The position numbers and the translations under genes were made by a program. A DNA stretch of 64,000 nt, from contig NZ_JACZKG010000018.1 in the NCBI RefSeq assembly GCF_014860165.1, forward strand, positions 38,535 through 102,534, in the 5' to 3' direction. This stretch comes from Devosia sp. GTDB taxonomy: Bacteria; Pseudomonadota; Alphaproteobacteria; Rhizobiales; Devosiaceae. The notes beneath the pieces are model-generated. The model saw only the letters and a list, made by a program, of their open reading frames with translations. It was not told where the DNA came from and made no database searches. Positions 37,342 through 46,161 of the stretch are shown piece by piece; position 1 is the first letter of the stretch, and every line of letters starts with the position of its first letter.

Positions 37342-38751
37342 ATGACACCTCGTCAATCCCCTGCTCAGGGGGGAATTGTCCCGCAGCTCTGCGAGATCGT
37401 CGCCGCACGCCAACGGGTGCCCTATGCAGCACCGGCGGAACTAGTGCGGGTGGTGCCGGACATTCTGGCGGTAACGCTCGGCGGCAGTCTGACTGGACCG
37501 GCCCTGTCCCTCGCCGGTCTATCGTCGACCGGGGATGCTGCCGGATCTGCCCGCCTTTGGGGCCATGGTCGGGCCGTCTCCGTTCGGGACGCCGTCCTGG
37601 CAAATACCTTCGCCGCCCACGCGTTGGATTTCGACGACGACGAGACCGAGACCGCAATGGCGCACATGTCGGTCACACTCGTGACTGCCGCCCTCACATC
37701 GTGTGATGCAGCGATCGGGCCGGTTTCCGGCCAGCGCCTTTTCGCGGCATGCGCGGCCGGCTACGACGTCGCAATGGCGGTCGGAGAGTTGACCAACCCT
37801 GGGATGTACAGGGCCGGCTGGCATGCGAGCGCAACGCTAGGAGTATTCGCATCGGCTGCCGCCTGCGGCGCTCTGGCGAACCTCTCACCCGACCGCATGG
37901 CGGTCGCCTTCGCGCTTGCCGCCTCTTTGGCCAGCGGCGTCCGTGGTGCTTTCGGGGGAGACGGTAAACCGCTTCAAGTCGCCCAGGCGGCCGCATCGGG
38001 CTTGCTCGCCGTGCAGTTGGCGCAGCGTGGCTTCAGCGCCCCCGAGGATGCGCTGAGCGGTGCCCGAGGATTCCTGGGGGTACACGGTGCGGTCGGACGA
38101 TCATTCGGGACACCGGTGGCGTTTCCGCCTCCAGGATTCGTGGTCAAGGCCTATCCAACGTGCACTGCCACCCACGCCGCGGTAGCGGCGGTACTCGACG
38201 CCGCTACCGACGTAGCGGACGGGGATTCCATCCAGCGGATCGAATGTGCCGTCGACGCCTTCGTCCCGACCATCCTGCTGCAGGGCACTCCTTCGACGCC
38301 CGACCAAGCACGATTCAACATGGCGTACTGCCTCGCCCGTGCGGCGATCGATCGACGACTTGGACCGGACGCTTTCAGGCCGGGTGCCCTGACGAATTCC
38401 GACGTGCTAGACCTGATGAACCGCGTGGAGGTAACGGCGGCGCACGACCTACCGAAAGGTCCGAGTGGCATCTCTACAGGCGCTCATGTCGTGCTTCACA
38501 CCCGTGCTGGCGTGACCATTTCGCGCACTCGCACCACCGCTCCCGGCAGCGTCACTTCACCTCTTTCCGACGACGAACTGTTGGCTAAATTCAGCTTGTG
38601 TCTAGAGCCGTTCGTTACGCGAGTTGAGGCGGCAATGCACTTCGAGGCGCTCCTTAGGCTGCCGGACGCCGATGACGTCATGACGATACTCGGGCCCCTG
38701 TTCGATCTTGTTTACATTGCGCGCGGGAATGGCCGAATGGTAACTCAGTAA
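37342..38751 (+). CDS. MmgE/PrpD family protein
   Basis: 469-aa protein of the MmgE/PrpD family (2-methylcitrate dehydratase, cis-aconitate decarboxylase, iminodisuccinate epimerase). Typical segments are NTFAAHALDFDDDETETAMAH (71-91), LFAACAAGYDVAMAVGEL and FVVKAYPTCTATHAAVAAVLD. The activity here is unknown. It follows aspA by 92 bp on the same strand. Iminodisuccinate epimerase, known from Agrobacterium, works together with a C-N lyase, so a stereochemical step before the lyase is an attractive inference. Confidence 0.85.
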   Translation: MTPRQSPAQGGIVPQLCEIVAARQRVPYAAPAELVRVVPDILAVTLGGSLTGPALSLAGLSSTGDAAGSARLWGHGRAVSVRDAVLANTFAAHALDFDDDETETAMAHMSVTLVTAALTSCDAAIGPVSGQRLFAACAAGYDVAMAVGELTNPGMYRAGWHASATLGVFASAAACGALANLSPDRMAVAFALAASLASGVRGAFGGDGKPLQVAQAAASGLLAVQLAQRGFSAPEDALSGARGFLGVHGAVGRSFGTPVAFPPPGFVVKAYPTCTATHAAVAAVLDAATDVADGDSIQRIECAVDAFVPTILLQGTPSTPDQARFNMAYCLARAAIDRRLGPDAFRPGALTNSDVLDLMNRVEVTAAHDLPKGPSGISTGAHVVLHTRAGVTISRTRTTAPGSVTSPLSDDELLAKFSLCLEPFVTRVEAAMHFEALLRLPDADDVMTILGPLFDLVYIARGNGRMVTQ

Positions 38752-39483
38752 GCGCTCGACTGCGCAAATGACCCTCGGACCCCCGGTTTGACGGACTGCC
38801 GACAGAGGCAGTGGGCGCCCATGTTCCAGGCAATCACGTCGAAGAAGTTCCCACAGTCGACATGTCATCGACTCTTTAGGAAATACGGCGGGACTAAGGG
38901 ATCATCGCGAGCGTTCGCTTGGCTTTGTCGCTGGTTCTAGGCAGCACCACATGCACCGACGAAGCAAGAGCTTCGCTCAAACGCCGGACCTTTCCTGCCG
39001 CTCACTGGGTCTGAGCCGGCCGGGTGCCCTTTGGGCAGCGAAGGACCAAATGGGAATGCGGTCCCAGGTGCTGCGGGCTATGCCGCCCGGCGAAGAGTAA
39101 ACTGGCCTATTGGACTTTATCCATCGGGCTGAAGGCTGAATGGACCTTCGATCGCCAGCGGCGACCATCTGGCGGGTCGGTCGCGATGCTCAGTGTGCGG
39201 CTGGTATCATACGATCTTTTCACTTGAGCATGCCACAAAGACTATAGGTCCGCGGTACACACTGTGCAGGCTTCGACCCTTTCCCGGGTGATGATCAGAT
39301 TGAGGCCATCCGCTTTAGACAGTTCAGGGGGCAGCGGCGGGACAACCGAGGGTTTGGGCGAAGGCCGCTTTCGACCCCATTTCGGCCTTCCGATCTTCTT
39401 TGACCGCATTGGCGCGCAGCGACGATGGTGTGGCCTCGTCGTATGTGCTAGCCGTTCGATGGCAAAATCCACCGAACTCGTAG
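38752..39483. other. 730-bp gap, no gene seen
   Basis: Short frames such as 39024-39227 and the minus frame 38977-39168 have no start signal or family feature, and I do not recognise any RNA gene or repeat. This is probably non-coding or decayed element DNA between the catabolic cargo and the HEPN-motif gene. Confidence 0.45.
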
Positions 39484-40371
39484 TTAGTCGATGGGACGCT
39501 TGGGATTCCTATCGTGAAAGGACACCTTTGCGTTCTCCCAACGACCGACAGACTTCAACAGTGGGCCAATCTCCGTGGCCTTGACCTTCACCCGGTAGCG
39601 GTCGTTTAGGGCCGTTCGCAATGTTGCGATGTGTGAACTTCTTGCTTCTACCACTGGGATAGGAGCAGCCACGGCCCAGTAAGATGCCATGGCGACAATT
39701 CGGCCATCTCCAAGGACGCTCAGCATCCTTTGATCAATGGCTACCGCAGCCTTATAGTAGGCATCCGATGCGAGGATCGCGTGTCTCGGCCGCCATGACA
39801 CCGGTTTACCGAGCGAAGTCGCTGGGATAGCCGGTTTCCATTTCGCCTTTGCCCGTGGCGTTGAACTGGCCAATACATCAGCAAGTCCCTTCTCGACGCT
39901 CAGGTCTACCAGTTCGGCATTTGCCCGGCCCATCTGGTGAACTATGCAGTTTCTAGCGCAGTCAAAAAACCGGACTAGGTCGAGCGATGGCCTGTCGGAC
40001 GAGGCAATCGACAAGCGAACCAGAACACGTTCGATCAGATCGGCCTTCGTCTGGGCGGGCGCTGAGATGCCTGCTCTGTCGAGCTCGGCTATGACACCCT
40101 GCAGAAAGTCCTCAAATGCGGAGGCCGCCCGCACGATACCCAACTCCGCAAGCAACTCCACGGCCGCATCTCCGTCCGTCGACGAAGACCACTGCTTTGG
40201 TTCGCCCCACGGTTCGTCACCGTAGGGCAAGGCAACGGCAACGTCGTTGCCTAGGCCATCGGACATCACCTTGTTAAGTGAGCCATAGAGCAGTTTGACT
40301 CGCCTGTTGAAAGCGTTGTGGTGGTCGATGATGCGTCGTAGGGGTTCGCTAACCGCTCTCGTGGTGTCCAC
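39484..40371 (-). CDS. putative RiboL-PSP-HEPN-like protein, 295 aa
   Basis: Residues 137-145 read DCARNCIVH with R140-N-C-I-V-H145, followed by QMGRAN. RNxxVH after an FExFL-type helix (AFEDFLQGVIAEL, 85-97) is the usual layout of RiboL-PSP-HEPN domains. Those are RNases or RNA-binding toxins found in defence and stress systems, so RNA cleavage is plausible but inferred. The C-terminal half (about 150-295) has no motif I know. The start is a GTG. It stands alone near the element end. Confidence 0.6.
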   Translation of the reverse strand: MDTTRAVSEPLRRIIDHHNAFNRRVKLLYGSLNKVMSDGLGNDVAVALPYGDEPWGEPKQWSSSTDGDAAVELLAELGIVRAASAFEDFLQGVIAELDRAGISAPAQTKADLIERVLVRLSIASSDRPSLDLVRFFDCARNCIVHQMGRANAELVDLSVEKGLADVLASSTPRAKAKWKPAIPATSLGKPVSWRPRHAILASDAYYKAAVAIDQRMLSVLGDGRIVAMASYWAVAAPIPVVEARSSHIATLRTALNDRYRVKVKATEIGPLLKSVGRWENAKVSFHDRNPKRPID

Positions 40372-40709
40372 AGAGGTTCCTCCAAAACGTCACGTCGGGG
40401 TCTGCGTCAATCCAGTTAATAGCGGGGCATTAGCAATGACCGCAGTTGGTGCCAAGCAGTCATTAGCACCTCGATACCGGACTGGCCGCCGCCCCCAATA
40501 GCAGCCCACACTAGACATCGAGTGGTCGCCCACCTTTAAGAATTCGCCCAAGGTCGATGAATGGCCGAAAATGGGCTTGCTCCGTTCCGTGCATCCCTAG
40601 AGCAGCCAGGGCCGCCCCACAATATTCATGGTGTGCGAACTCTCAATGTAGGCCCGGCCGCGCGTTCTCTCCGCACCGCTCCAGCGCGCGCTACGCTATC
40701 CAATCATGC

Positions 40710-40753
40710 AAAACCGTTTCAAAAACCGTTTCAGCTCGTCATTCTGAAACGGT
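40710..40753. repeat. tandem 12-bp repeat with inverted copy beside the tRNA remnant
   Basis: AAAACCGTTTCA occurs twice in tandem (40710-40721 and 40722-40733), and TGAAACGGT at 40745-40753 is inverted to it. The group lies 27 bp from the CCA end of the tRNA-Arg remnant. Short tandem and inverted words next to a tRNA end are usual arm-type or excisionase sites of an integrase attachment region. The words would not normally occur by chance in this GC-rich DNA. The gap 40372-41141 otherwise holds only the remnants listed here and no gene I can support. Confidence 0.5.
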
Positions 40754-40780
40754 GAAATCCAGCTAAGTCTTTGAAAATAT

Positions 40781-40825
40781 TGGCGCGCCCTAAGAGATTC
40801 GAACTCCTGACCCCCAGATTCGTAG
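40781..40825 (-). pseudogene. 3' half of a tRNA-Arg (ACG), attachment-site-like remnant
   Basis: On the minus strand 40825-40781 ends in CCA. It shows an anticodon loop CTACGAA (anticodon ACG) with the 3' anticodon-stem strand TCTGG, a variable loop GGGTC, a T-arm AGGAG-TTCGAAT-CTCTT and the acceptor 3' strand AGGGCGC plus G-CCA. The 5' half (D-arm and matching 5' acceptor) is absent. Such 3' halves are left at one end when an element integrates into a tRNA gene. The acceptor end points to lower coordinates, which does not fit the radC boundary, so it may come from an older or nested element. Confidence 0.7.
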
Positions 40826-40844
40826 TTTGGAGGTTCTTGAGATT

Positions 40845-40875
40845 TGGCGCACCCGACACGTTCGAACGTGTGGAC
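40845..40875 (-). repeat. second tRNA-3'-end-like sequence with 16-bp palindrome
   Basis: Just upstream of the first remnant the minus strand reads GTGTCGGGTGCGCCA, similar to another tRNA acceptor end. It contains the perfect palindrome ACACGTTCGAACGTGT (40856-40871). The T-loop would be one base short, so it is not a working tRNA. It may be a second decayed attachment core or a protein-binding palindrome. Confidence 0.35.
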
Positions 40876-41141
40876 TTGGTCCTCGGAAGGCTTCGGCGCA
40901 TCCCATCCGACTGACTAGCGCGCCTACTCCCCGGCCTTTTTCGCGCCGACAGCCCGAAATGGCTCTAGGGTAGTTAGTGCCCCCTTCTCTCTCAAAGCAA
41001 AGTTCCCGTAGAGGTGCGTGAGGCGTCGGTATCGACAGGTGGTCTCACTGAAGATCGCCTTGTGGATGCCTCACAGCGGATCGTCTCGGTGTTCACGGTA
41101 CGCGCATCGATCGCCCCTACCGAGGTTGTTTGAGGTGCAAG

Positions 41142-41357
41142 ATGACTGAACCACTGTATCTGACGCCAGAAGAAGTGACTGAGCGATTTCGAGGCGCCGT
41201 ATCCACCGGGACGCTTGCCAACTGGCGAGCAATGCGCGTCGGGCCAGCCTTCGTGAAGATTGGGAAGTCTATCGTCTATCCTGTGTCCGACCTCAACGAA
41301 TGGGCAAATGAGCAGACCGTTAAGTGCCGTGCGACAAATCGACTCAACGGGAAGTAG
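41142..41357 (+). CDS. AlpA-like helix-turn-helix protein (putative excisionase)
   Basis: 71-aa winged HTH protein of the AlpA/MerR-like group: LYLTPEEVTERFRGAVSTGT, then LANWRAMRVGPAFVKIG and a wing KSIVYPVSDLNEWA. Proteins like this act as excision directionality factors or control element genes. The ATG at 41142 has GAGGTG six bases upstream. It lies about 300 bp from the tRNA remnant and about 120 bp from the radC junction, as expected for an element end. A transcriptional regulator role is the alternative. Confidence 0.82.
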   Translation: MTEPLYLTPEEVTERFRGAVSTGTLANWRAMRVGPAFVKIGKSIVYPVSDLNEWANEQTVKCRATNRLNGK

Positions 41358-41358
41358 G

Positions 41359-41448
41359 ATGAGCAAGCGTGACCCTTACGAATTGAGTTTGCGCACGCCC
41401 CCGGAGGCCGCCCCCACCTCCGCAAATCTTTTGATTTTCTGCTTGTGA
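41359..41448 (+). pseudogene. truncated ORF after the AlpA-like gene
   Basis: An ATG two bases after the AlpA-like stop opens a 29-codon frame [20 protein letters not shown] that stops at 41446. It reads like the beginning of a longer protein, perhaps a replication or transfer gene that often follows AlpA in such elements, cut off where element DNA meets the radC remainder. No further homology can be given. Confidence 0.4.
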
Positions 41449-41639
41449 ATCAACTAGATAAAAAGATGAAACGGATGATGCACAACCACCCCTCGGGCGA
41501 CCCGGCCCCATCGTCGGCCGATGTGCGGATGACGCGAGAAATATCCGACATCGCCAAGCCGCTGGGCATAACGCTGCACGATCACATCATCATCGGCAAA
41601 TCGGGCCACGCCTCGCTGCGCGGCCTCAAGCTACTCTGA
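41445..41639 (+). pseudogene. radC: radC, 5'-truncated by element insertion
   Basis: The frame gives [20 protein letters not shown], then [20 protein letters not shown] and ASLRGLKLL. This is the C-terminal end of RadC/UPF0758 with the JAMM metal motif [14 protein letters not shown]. The N-terminal helix-hairpin-helix part and most of the JAMM fold are missing, and the preceding codons ([10 protein letters not shown]) are foreign. The core gene resumes near 41,470. A full RadC is about 220-250 aa, so this remnant of about 54 residues is not functional. Confidence 0.85.
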
Positions 41640-42872
41640 TTTTTCGGTAGCCACCGGGGGTTTCGCTCCGGTCACGCGGTCGAACAGTTGCCGCGCGCCG
41701 CGCACGGCCGCCTTTAGATGCGGATTGGCCTTGATGGCGGCACGCGCCACCTGGAATGCCCGGTGGGCCTTGACCACCACGCCGCCCTGCGGCGTCAGCC
41801 CGATATAGTGCTGCCGCAGTGGCGCCTGCACATTGCACCAGTGGCGCTTTTCGTCGGTATAGCCGCTGCCCATGTCGAAGATGCGGATGCCCTGGTCGAA
41901 CACGGTCTGCATCACGCGCAGCAGGCACTGCTTGCCGGGCGAACCGTTCTGGATCGCGGGATCATCGCTCATCGAGGAGATGAGGCAGAACATGCGCTCG
42001 TTGTGGACGACATTGTAGCGCACCGCGACAATGTCGCCGTTGAGCCGCAGGACATGCAGCCGCACGTCGACGCCCGAACCGGCCTTGGCCAGCTCGTGGT
42101 AGAAGCCGATCAGCCGGTCATGCACGAAAGTGTCGCGGATGCCCATGGCCTTGAAGCGGGCCGAGCGCTGGGTGAACATGGTCTCTATGGCGCGGGTCGT
42201 GTCGGCGCCGTTGCGGACGTCCTCGAAGCCGACCTCGCCCATGGCAGCCAGCCGGTCGCCCTGCTGCCGGTCATGCTTGCGGCGGGACTTGCTGCGCTGC
42301 AGCCGGTCGCATTCCTCCCAGCTCGAATATTCAGAGCGGTAGAGCGTCTCGACGGCCAGGGTGGACCCCAGTTCGTCGAAGAGTCCGGTGTGCCCACCCA
42401 CATCCATGGGGATGGATCGCAGATAGACCGCGTCCGCGCCGGTGAGCTGTTGCGTCATCGCCGACCAGAGCTGGCGGCGGCCTTCCGCGCCCAGCGCGGC
42501 CAGGCGGTCATAGTCGGCAATCGGCGCGTAGCAGCCGGCATTGGCGCCGGGAAACCAGGTGAAGACCGGCAGGCCATGGACCCGCTTGCGATGCAGCGGC
42601 AGCAGCGCCACTGCCTGCCCATCGACCCGGCCGACAACGTAGCGCTGGTGCGATTGCGGCACCTTGCGGTCGGCCACCCACAGGCGGATGAAATCGTAGC
42701 TCTGGCCCGGAGACTCGATATTGCCGGCAGTCAGCTCGCGCCAGACGGTCTCGACAGCCTCGATCCGGTCAGCGACCTCGACCGCGATCTCGCCGCGCAT
42801 GGCGACGGGCGCCGCCGCATCGCTGCGGGCGCCGGGCTCAAGAGCTGCGTCGGCTGTGTTTGTTATCAGCAT
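41631..42872 (-). CDS. GNAT/FemAB-like (CelD) acyltransferase
   Basis: 413-aa cytoplasmic protein of the BioF2/CelD-type GNAT group. The C-terminal half has [20 protein letters not shown], the FHHEL-like [30 protein letters not shown] and [18 protein letters not shown]. Homologues in Hyphomicrobiales are linked to exopolysaccharide or cell-surface modification. ATG 42872 is the likely start; the frame extends upstream without coding signal. Its 3' end overlaps the radC stop by nine bases, the normal core arrangement. Confidence 0.8.
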   Translation of the reverse strand: MLITNTADAALEPGARSDAAAPVAMRGEIAVEVADRIEAVETVWRELTAGNIESPGQSYDFIRLWVADRKVPQSHQRYVVGRVDGQAVALLPLHRKRVHGLPVFTWFPGANAGCYAPIADYDRLAALGAEGRRQLWSAMTQQLTGADAVYLRSIPMDVGGHTGLFDELGSTLAVETLYRSEYSSWEECDRLQRSKSRRKHDRQQGDRLAAMGEVGFEDVRNGADTTRAIETMFTQRSARFKAMGIRDTFVHDRLIGFYHELAKAGSGVDVRLHVLRLNGDIVAVRYNVVHNERMFCLISSMSDDPAIQNGSPGKQCLLRVMQTVFDQGIRIFDMGSGYTDEKRHWCNVQAPLRQHYIGLTPQGGVVVKAHRAFQVARAAIKANPHLKAAVRGARQLFDRVTGAKPPVATEKSE

Positions 42873-42989
42873 GGGCCCCACTCGTGTCGGGTTGCACTCT
42901 GCCCCGACGGAGTAAATCAGTGCTGAACTTTGGCGCTGCAAATCGGCGCCCGACCAGAAACTTGGCGCAGGGTTAAGCCCGGCTTACCT

Positions 42990-43724
42990 TCAGCCGAAAT
43001 TCGCCAGGACCGGAAAGGTCTCGAGGAACCAGTAGGAGAGCCGGGTAAAATTGCCGGTCAAGAACAGCACGCCCGTCACCACCAGCAGGCCGCCCATGAC
43101 GCGTTCCACCGTATGCAGGTGCTTCTTGAAGCCGTGGAAGAAGGCGAGGAACGGCCCGAGGGCAATACCGGCAAGGAAGAAGGGCACACCCAGCCCCAGC
43201 GAATAAAGGCCCAGCAGCCCGGCCCCTTCCCAGGCCGTATCGCGGCTGGCCGCGACCGACAGCACCGCAGCCAGCACCGGCCCGATGCACGGCGTCCAGC
43301 CGATGGCAAAGGCGAGGCCGAGCAGGAAGCCGCCCAGCGGCCCGCTGGCGGCGCCGGGCCCATTGTGGCGCAACTGCCGGTCGAGAATGCCGATGCGATA
43401 GACGCCCAGGAAATGCAGCCCCATGCCGATAATGAGCACGCCGGCGATCGGGGTGAGGATGGGCAGCGCCTGCCGGAAGGCCTGGCCGAAGGCCGTGGCG
43501 GTGGCGCCCAGCGTGATGAAGACTACGGAAAAGCCGAGAATGAAAAACAGCGACGTGAAGGCGACCCGCCGCTGCAACGCGGCCGCGCCGACATCATCAG
43601 CCCGCAACTGCTCGAAGCTCGCGCCACTCATATAGGTGAGATAGGGCGGCACCAGCGGCAAGACGCAGGGCGAGAGAAAGCTCAGCACCCCGGCGCCGAA
43701 CACCAATGGCAGAGAAAATTCCAC
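42990..43724 (-). CDS. ccdA: CcdA-type cytochrome c biogenesis protein
   Basis: 244-aa membrane thiol transporter that carries reducing power to the periplasm for cytochrome c maturation or disulfide reduction. The conserved cysteines are in LSPCVLPLVPPYLTYMSG and GWTPCIGPVLAAVLSVAAS, with six transmembrane segments predicted by eye. The start is a GTG at 43724 with AGGAG ten bases upstream; the longer frame beginning at 43796 is not coding-like. The family size is about 245 aa. Confidence 0.88.
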   Translation of the reverse strand: MEFSLPLVFGAGVLSFLSPCVLPLVPPYLTYMSGASFEQLRADDVGAAALQRRVAFTSLFFILGFSVVFITLGATATAFGQAFRQALPILTPIAGVLIIGMGLHFLGVYRIGILDRQLRHNGPGAASGPLGGFLLGLAFAIGWTPCIGPVLAAVLSVAASRDTAWEGAGLLGLYSLGLGVPFFLAGIALGPFLAFFHGFKKHLHTVERVMGGLLVVTGVLFLTGNFTRLSYWFLETFPVLANFG

Positions 43725-43870
43725 GAGGCTGACGCTCCTGTTGCGCCGCTGTTCTACCGCGTCGCCGCTGCAAAGCAATGAGCCGCGCTGACGCATCCCT
43801 GGTTTGTGAAGGTATGTGGCGTTGGCGCGATAGGAGTACGTAGCTGCGCCAGCAAGCTGTGATGTCCGGT

Positions 43871-43993
43871 CACCCCCTCATCCGGTGCTACGCGCCACCT
43901 TCTCCCGCAAGGGGAGAAGGTTCCCGACTGAGACTCGTGTGGTCGCCTTCTCCCCTTGCGGGAGAAGGTGCCCGTAGGGCGGATGAGGGGGTG
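43871..43993. repeat. REP-like nested inverted repeat
   Basis: The outer arms CACCCCCTCATCCG (43871-43884) and CGGATGAGGGGGTG (43980-43993) enclose two copies of a CCTTCTCC-type hairpin (43898-43920 and 43946-43968) that are inverted to each other. It lies between ccdA and rpe. The type is common as an intergenic mosaic repeat in Hyphomicrobiales. It is similar in style to those at 63141-63273 and 63952-63991. Confidence 0.8.
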
Positions 43994-44114
43994 TCCGCCG
44001 CCCTCGGGGCGTTGTCGCACCTGTGGCAGCGGTGTCACCCCCACCCTGCCCTTGCCCAGCGCCGCCTCAAACTATATGGCAGGGGCGTGCTCCTCCCCTG
44101 GCAAGGCAGCCCTC

Positions 44115-44795
44115 ATGACCACGCGACCCATCCGCATCGCCCCGTCCATCCTGTCGGCCGATTTTGCACGGCTGGGTGACGAGGTTGCCGCCGTCGATGC
44201 GGCCGGGGCCGACTACATCCATGTCGACGTCATGGACGGGCATTTCGTCCCCAATATCAGCTTTGGCGCCGTGGTCATGAAGGCCATTCGCGCGGTGACC
44301 ACCAAGCCCTTCGACGTGCACCTGATGATCGCGCCCGTCGATGCCTATCTCGGTGACTTCGCTGCCGCCGGCGCCGATATCATCACCGTGCATGCCGAGG
44401 CCGGTCCACACCTGCACCGCTCGCTGCAGGCTATCAGGGCCCTCGGCAAGAAGGCCGGCGTGGCGATCAATCCGGCAACGCCGGTTTCGGCCATCCAGCA
44501 TGTCATCGACGATGTCGACCTGGTGCTGGTCATGTCGGTCAATCCCGGCTTTGGCGGGCAGAGCTTCATCCCCGAGAGCCTCAATAAGCTGCGCCAGGCC
44601 AAGGCGCTGATCGGCGGCCGGTCCATCGACCTCGAAGTCGATGGCGGCGTCACCGCAGACAATGCCCGCGCCATTGCCGATGCCGGCGCCAATGTGCTGG
44701 TCGCCGGCTCATCGATCTTTGCCGGCAATGACAGTGCCACCTATGCCGACCGCATCGCCGCCATCCGCCACGCGGCGACCAGCCGCGTCGCTTGA
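44115..44795 (+). CDS. rpe: ribulose-phosphate 3-epimerase
   Basis: 226-aa TIM-barrel enzyme that interconverts ribulose-5-phosphate and xylulose-5-phosphate in the pentose phosphate pathway. Signatures are [50 protein letters not shown] and LEVDGGV with GSSIFAGND. The start at ATG 44115 gives the standard N-terminus; the frame upstream runs through the REP-like repeat. It is followed by purB after 31 bp. Confidence 0.95.
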   Translation: MTTRPIRIAPSILSADFARLGDEVAAVDAAGADYIHVDVMDGHFVPNISFGAVVMKAIRAVTTKPFDVHLMIAPVDAYLGDFAAAGADIITVHAEAGPHLHRSLQAIRALGKKAGVAINPATPVSAIQHVIDDVDLVLVMSVNPGFGGQSFIPESLNKLRQAKALIGGRSIDLEVDGGVTADNARAIADAGANVLVAGSSIFAGNDSATYADRIAAIRHAATSRVA

Positions 44796-44826
44796 CTCAG
44801 TTTCTGAACCCGAAAGCCCTAAGCCC

Positions 44827-46161
44827 ATGATTCCGCGCTATTCCCGCCCCGAAATGGTCAGCATCTGGTCGGCAGAGACCCGCTTTGCCATCTGGTTCGA
44901 GATCGAGGCGCATGCCACCACCAAGTTGGGCGAACTCGGCGTAGTGCCCAAGGAGTCGGCCCAGAACATCTGGGACGTCATGAATGCCCGCAAGGCCGAA
45001 AAGGGTGACTACGGCTTCGATGTCGCGCGGATCGACGAGATCGAGCGCACCACCAAGCACGACGTCATCGCCTTCCTGACCCATCTCTCCGAAATCGTCG
45101 GCCCCGACGCCCGCTTCGTGCATCAGGGCATGACCAGCTCGGACATCCTCGACACCACGCTGTCGGTGCAGCTGGCCCGTGCCGCTGACCTTCTCATCGC
45201 TGACGTCGATGCCCTGCTCGCAGCGCTCAAGCGCCGCGCCTTCGAGCACAAGCACACCATCACCATCGGCCGCAGCCATGGCATTCATGCCGAGCCAACC
45301 ACGTTCGGCGTCAAGCTGGCCGAGGCCTATGCCGAGTTCACGCGCAACCGGGCGCGCCTCGTCGCGGCGCGCGCCGAAATCGCCACGGCCGCCATTTCCG
45401 GCGCCATCGGCAGCTTTGCTAATATCGACCCACAGGTCGAAGAATACGTGGCCGAAAAGCTAGGCCTGAGCGTCGAGCCGGTTTCGACCCAGGTGATCCC
45501 GCGCGATCGCCACGCCATGTTCTTCGCCACGCTGGGCGTGGTCGCCAGTTCCATCGAGCGTGTCGCCATCGAAATCCGTCACCTGCAGCGCACCGAAGTG
45601 CTCGAAGCCGAGGAGTTCTTCTCCCCCGGCCAGAAGGGCTCTTCGGCCATGCCGCACAAGCGCAATCCGGTGCTGACCGAAAACCTTACTGGCCTCGCCC
45701 GACTCGTGCGCGGCATGGTGACCCCGGCGCTGGAAAATGTCGCCCTCTGGCACGAGCGCGATATCTCGCACTCCTCGGTGGAGCGCATGATCGGCCCCGA
45801 CGCCACGGTGACGCTCGATTTCGCGCTGGCCCGCCTCACCGGCGTCATCGACAAGCTGGTGGTCTATCCCGAGAACATGCGCAAGAATCTGGACCTTCTC
45901 GGCGGGCTGCACAATTCGCAGCGCGTGTTGCTTGCGCTGACCCAGGCCGGCTACTCCCGGGAGGACAGCTACGCCGCCGTGCAGCGCAACGCCATGAAGG
46001 TCTGGGAAATGCGCGGCGACCGTGCCGGGCAGTTCGCCCGGAACCTTAAAGAAGACCCGGAAGTGACTCTGAGCGATGCGCAAATCGACGCCATGTTCGA
46101 TGACGCCTATCACCTCAAACATGTCGACACGATCTTCAAGCGCGTGTTTGGCGAGGCGTGA
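44827..46161 (+). CDS. purB: adenylosuccinate lyase
   Basis: 444-aa fumarase-superfamily enzyme that acts twice in purine synthesis (SAICAR to AICAR, adenylosuccinate to AMP). It has FVHQGMTSSDILDTTLSVQL, SHGIHAEPTTFG and the signature GSSAMPHKRNP. Length matches the short bacterial PurB. It is the first of several pur genes spread across 44.8-57.6 kb. Its stop overlaps a GNAT start by one base. Confidence 0.96.
   Translation: MIPRYSRPEMVSIWSAETRFAIWFEIEAHATTKLGELGVVPKESAQNIWDVMNARKAEKGDYGFDVARIDEIERTTKHDVIAFLTHLSEIVGPDARFVHQGMTSSDILDTTLSVQLARAADLLIADVDALLAALKRRAFEHKHTITIGRSHGIHAEPTTFGVKLAEAYAEFTRNRARLVAARAEIATAAISGAIGSFANIDPQVEEYVAEKLGLSVEPVSTQVIPRDRHAMFFATLGVVASSIERVAIEIRHLQRTEVLEAEEFFSPGQKGSSAMPHKRNPVLTENLTGLARLVRGMVTPALENVALWHERDISHSSVERMIGPDATVTLDFALARLTGVIDKLVVYPENMRKNLDLLGGLHNSQRVLLALTQAGYSREDSYAAVQRNAMKVWEMRGDRAGQFARNLKEDPEVTLSDAQIDAMFDDAYHLKHVDTIFKRVFGEA

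Noticed and set aside
40557..40766. 69-codon ORF near the attachment region
   Set aside because: It runs through the tandem repeat and tRNA-like DNA with no start signal or homology.
43871..43993. Repeats between ccdA and rpe as a CRISPR array
   Set aside because: They are nested inverted repeats without regular spacers; no cas genes are in the window.
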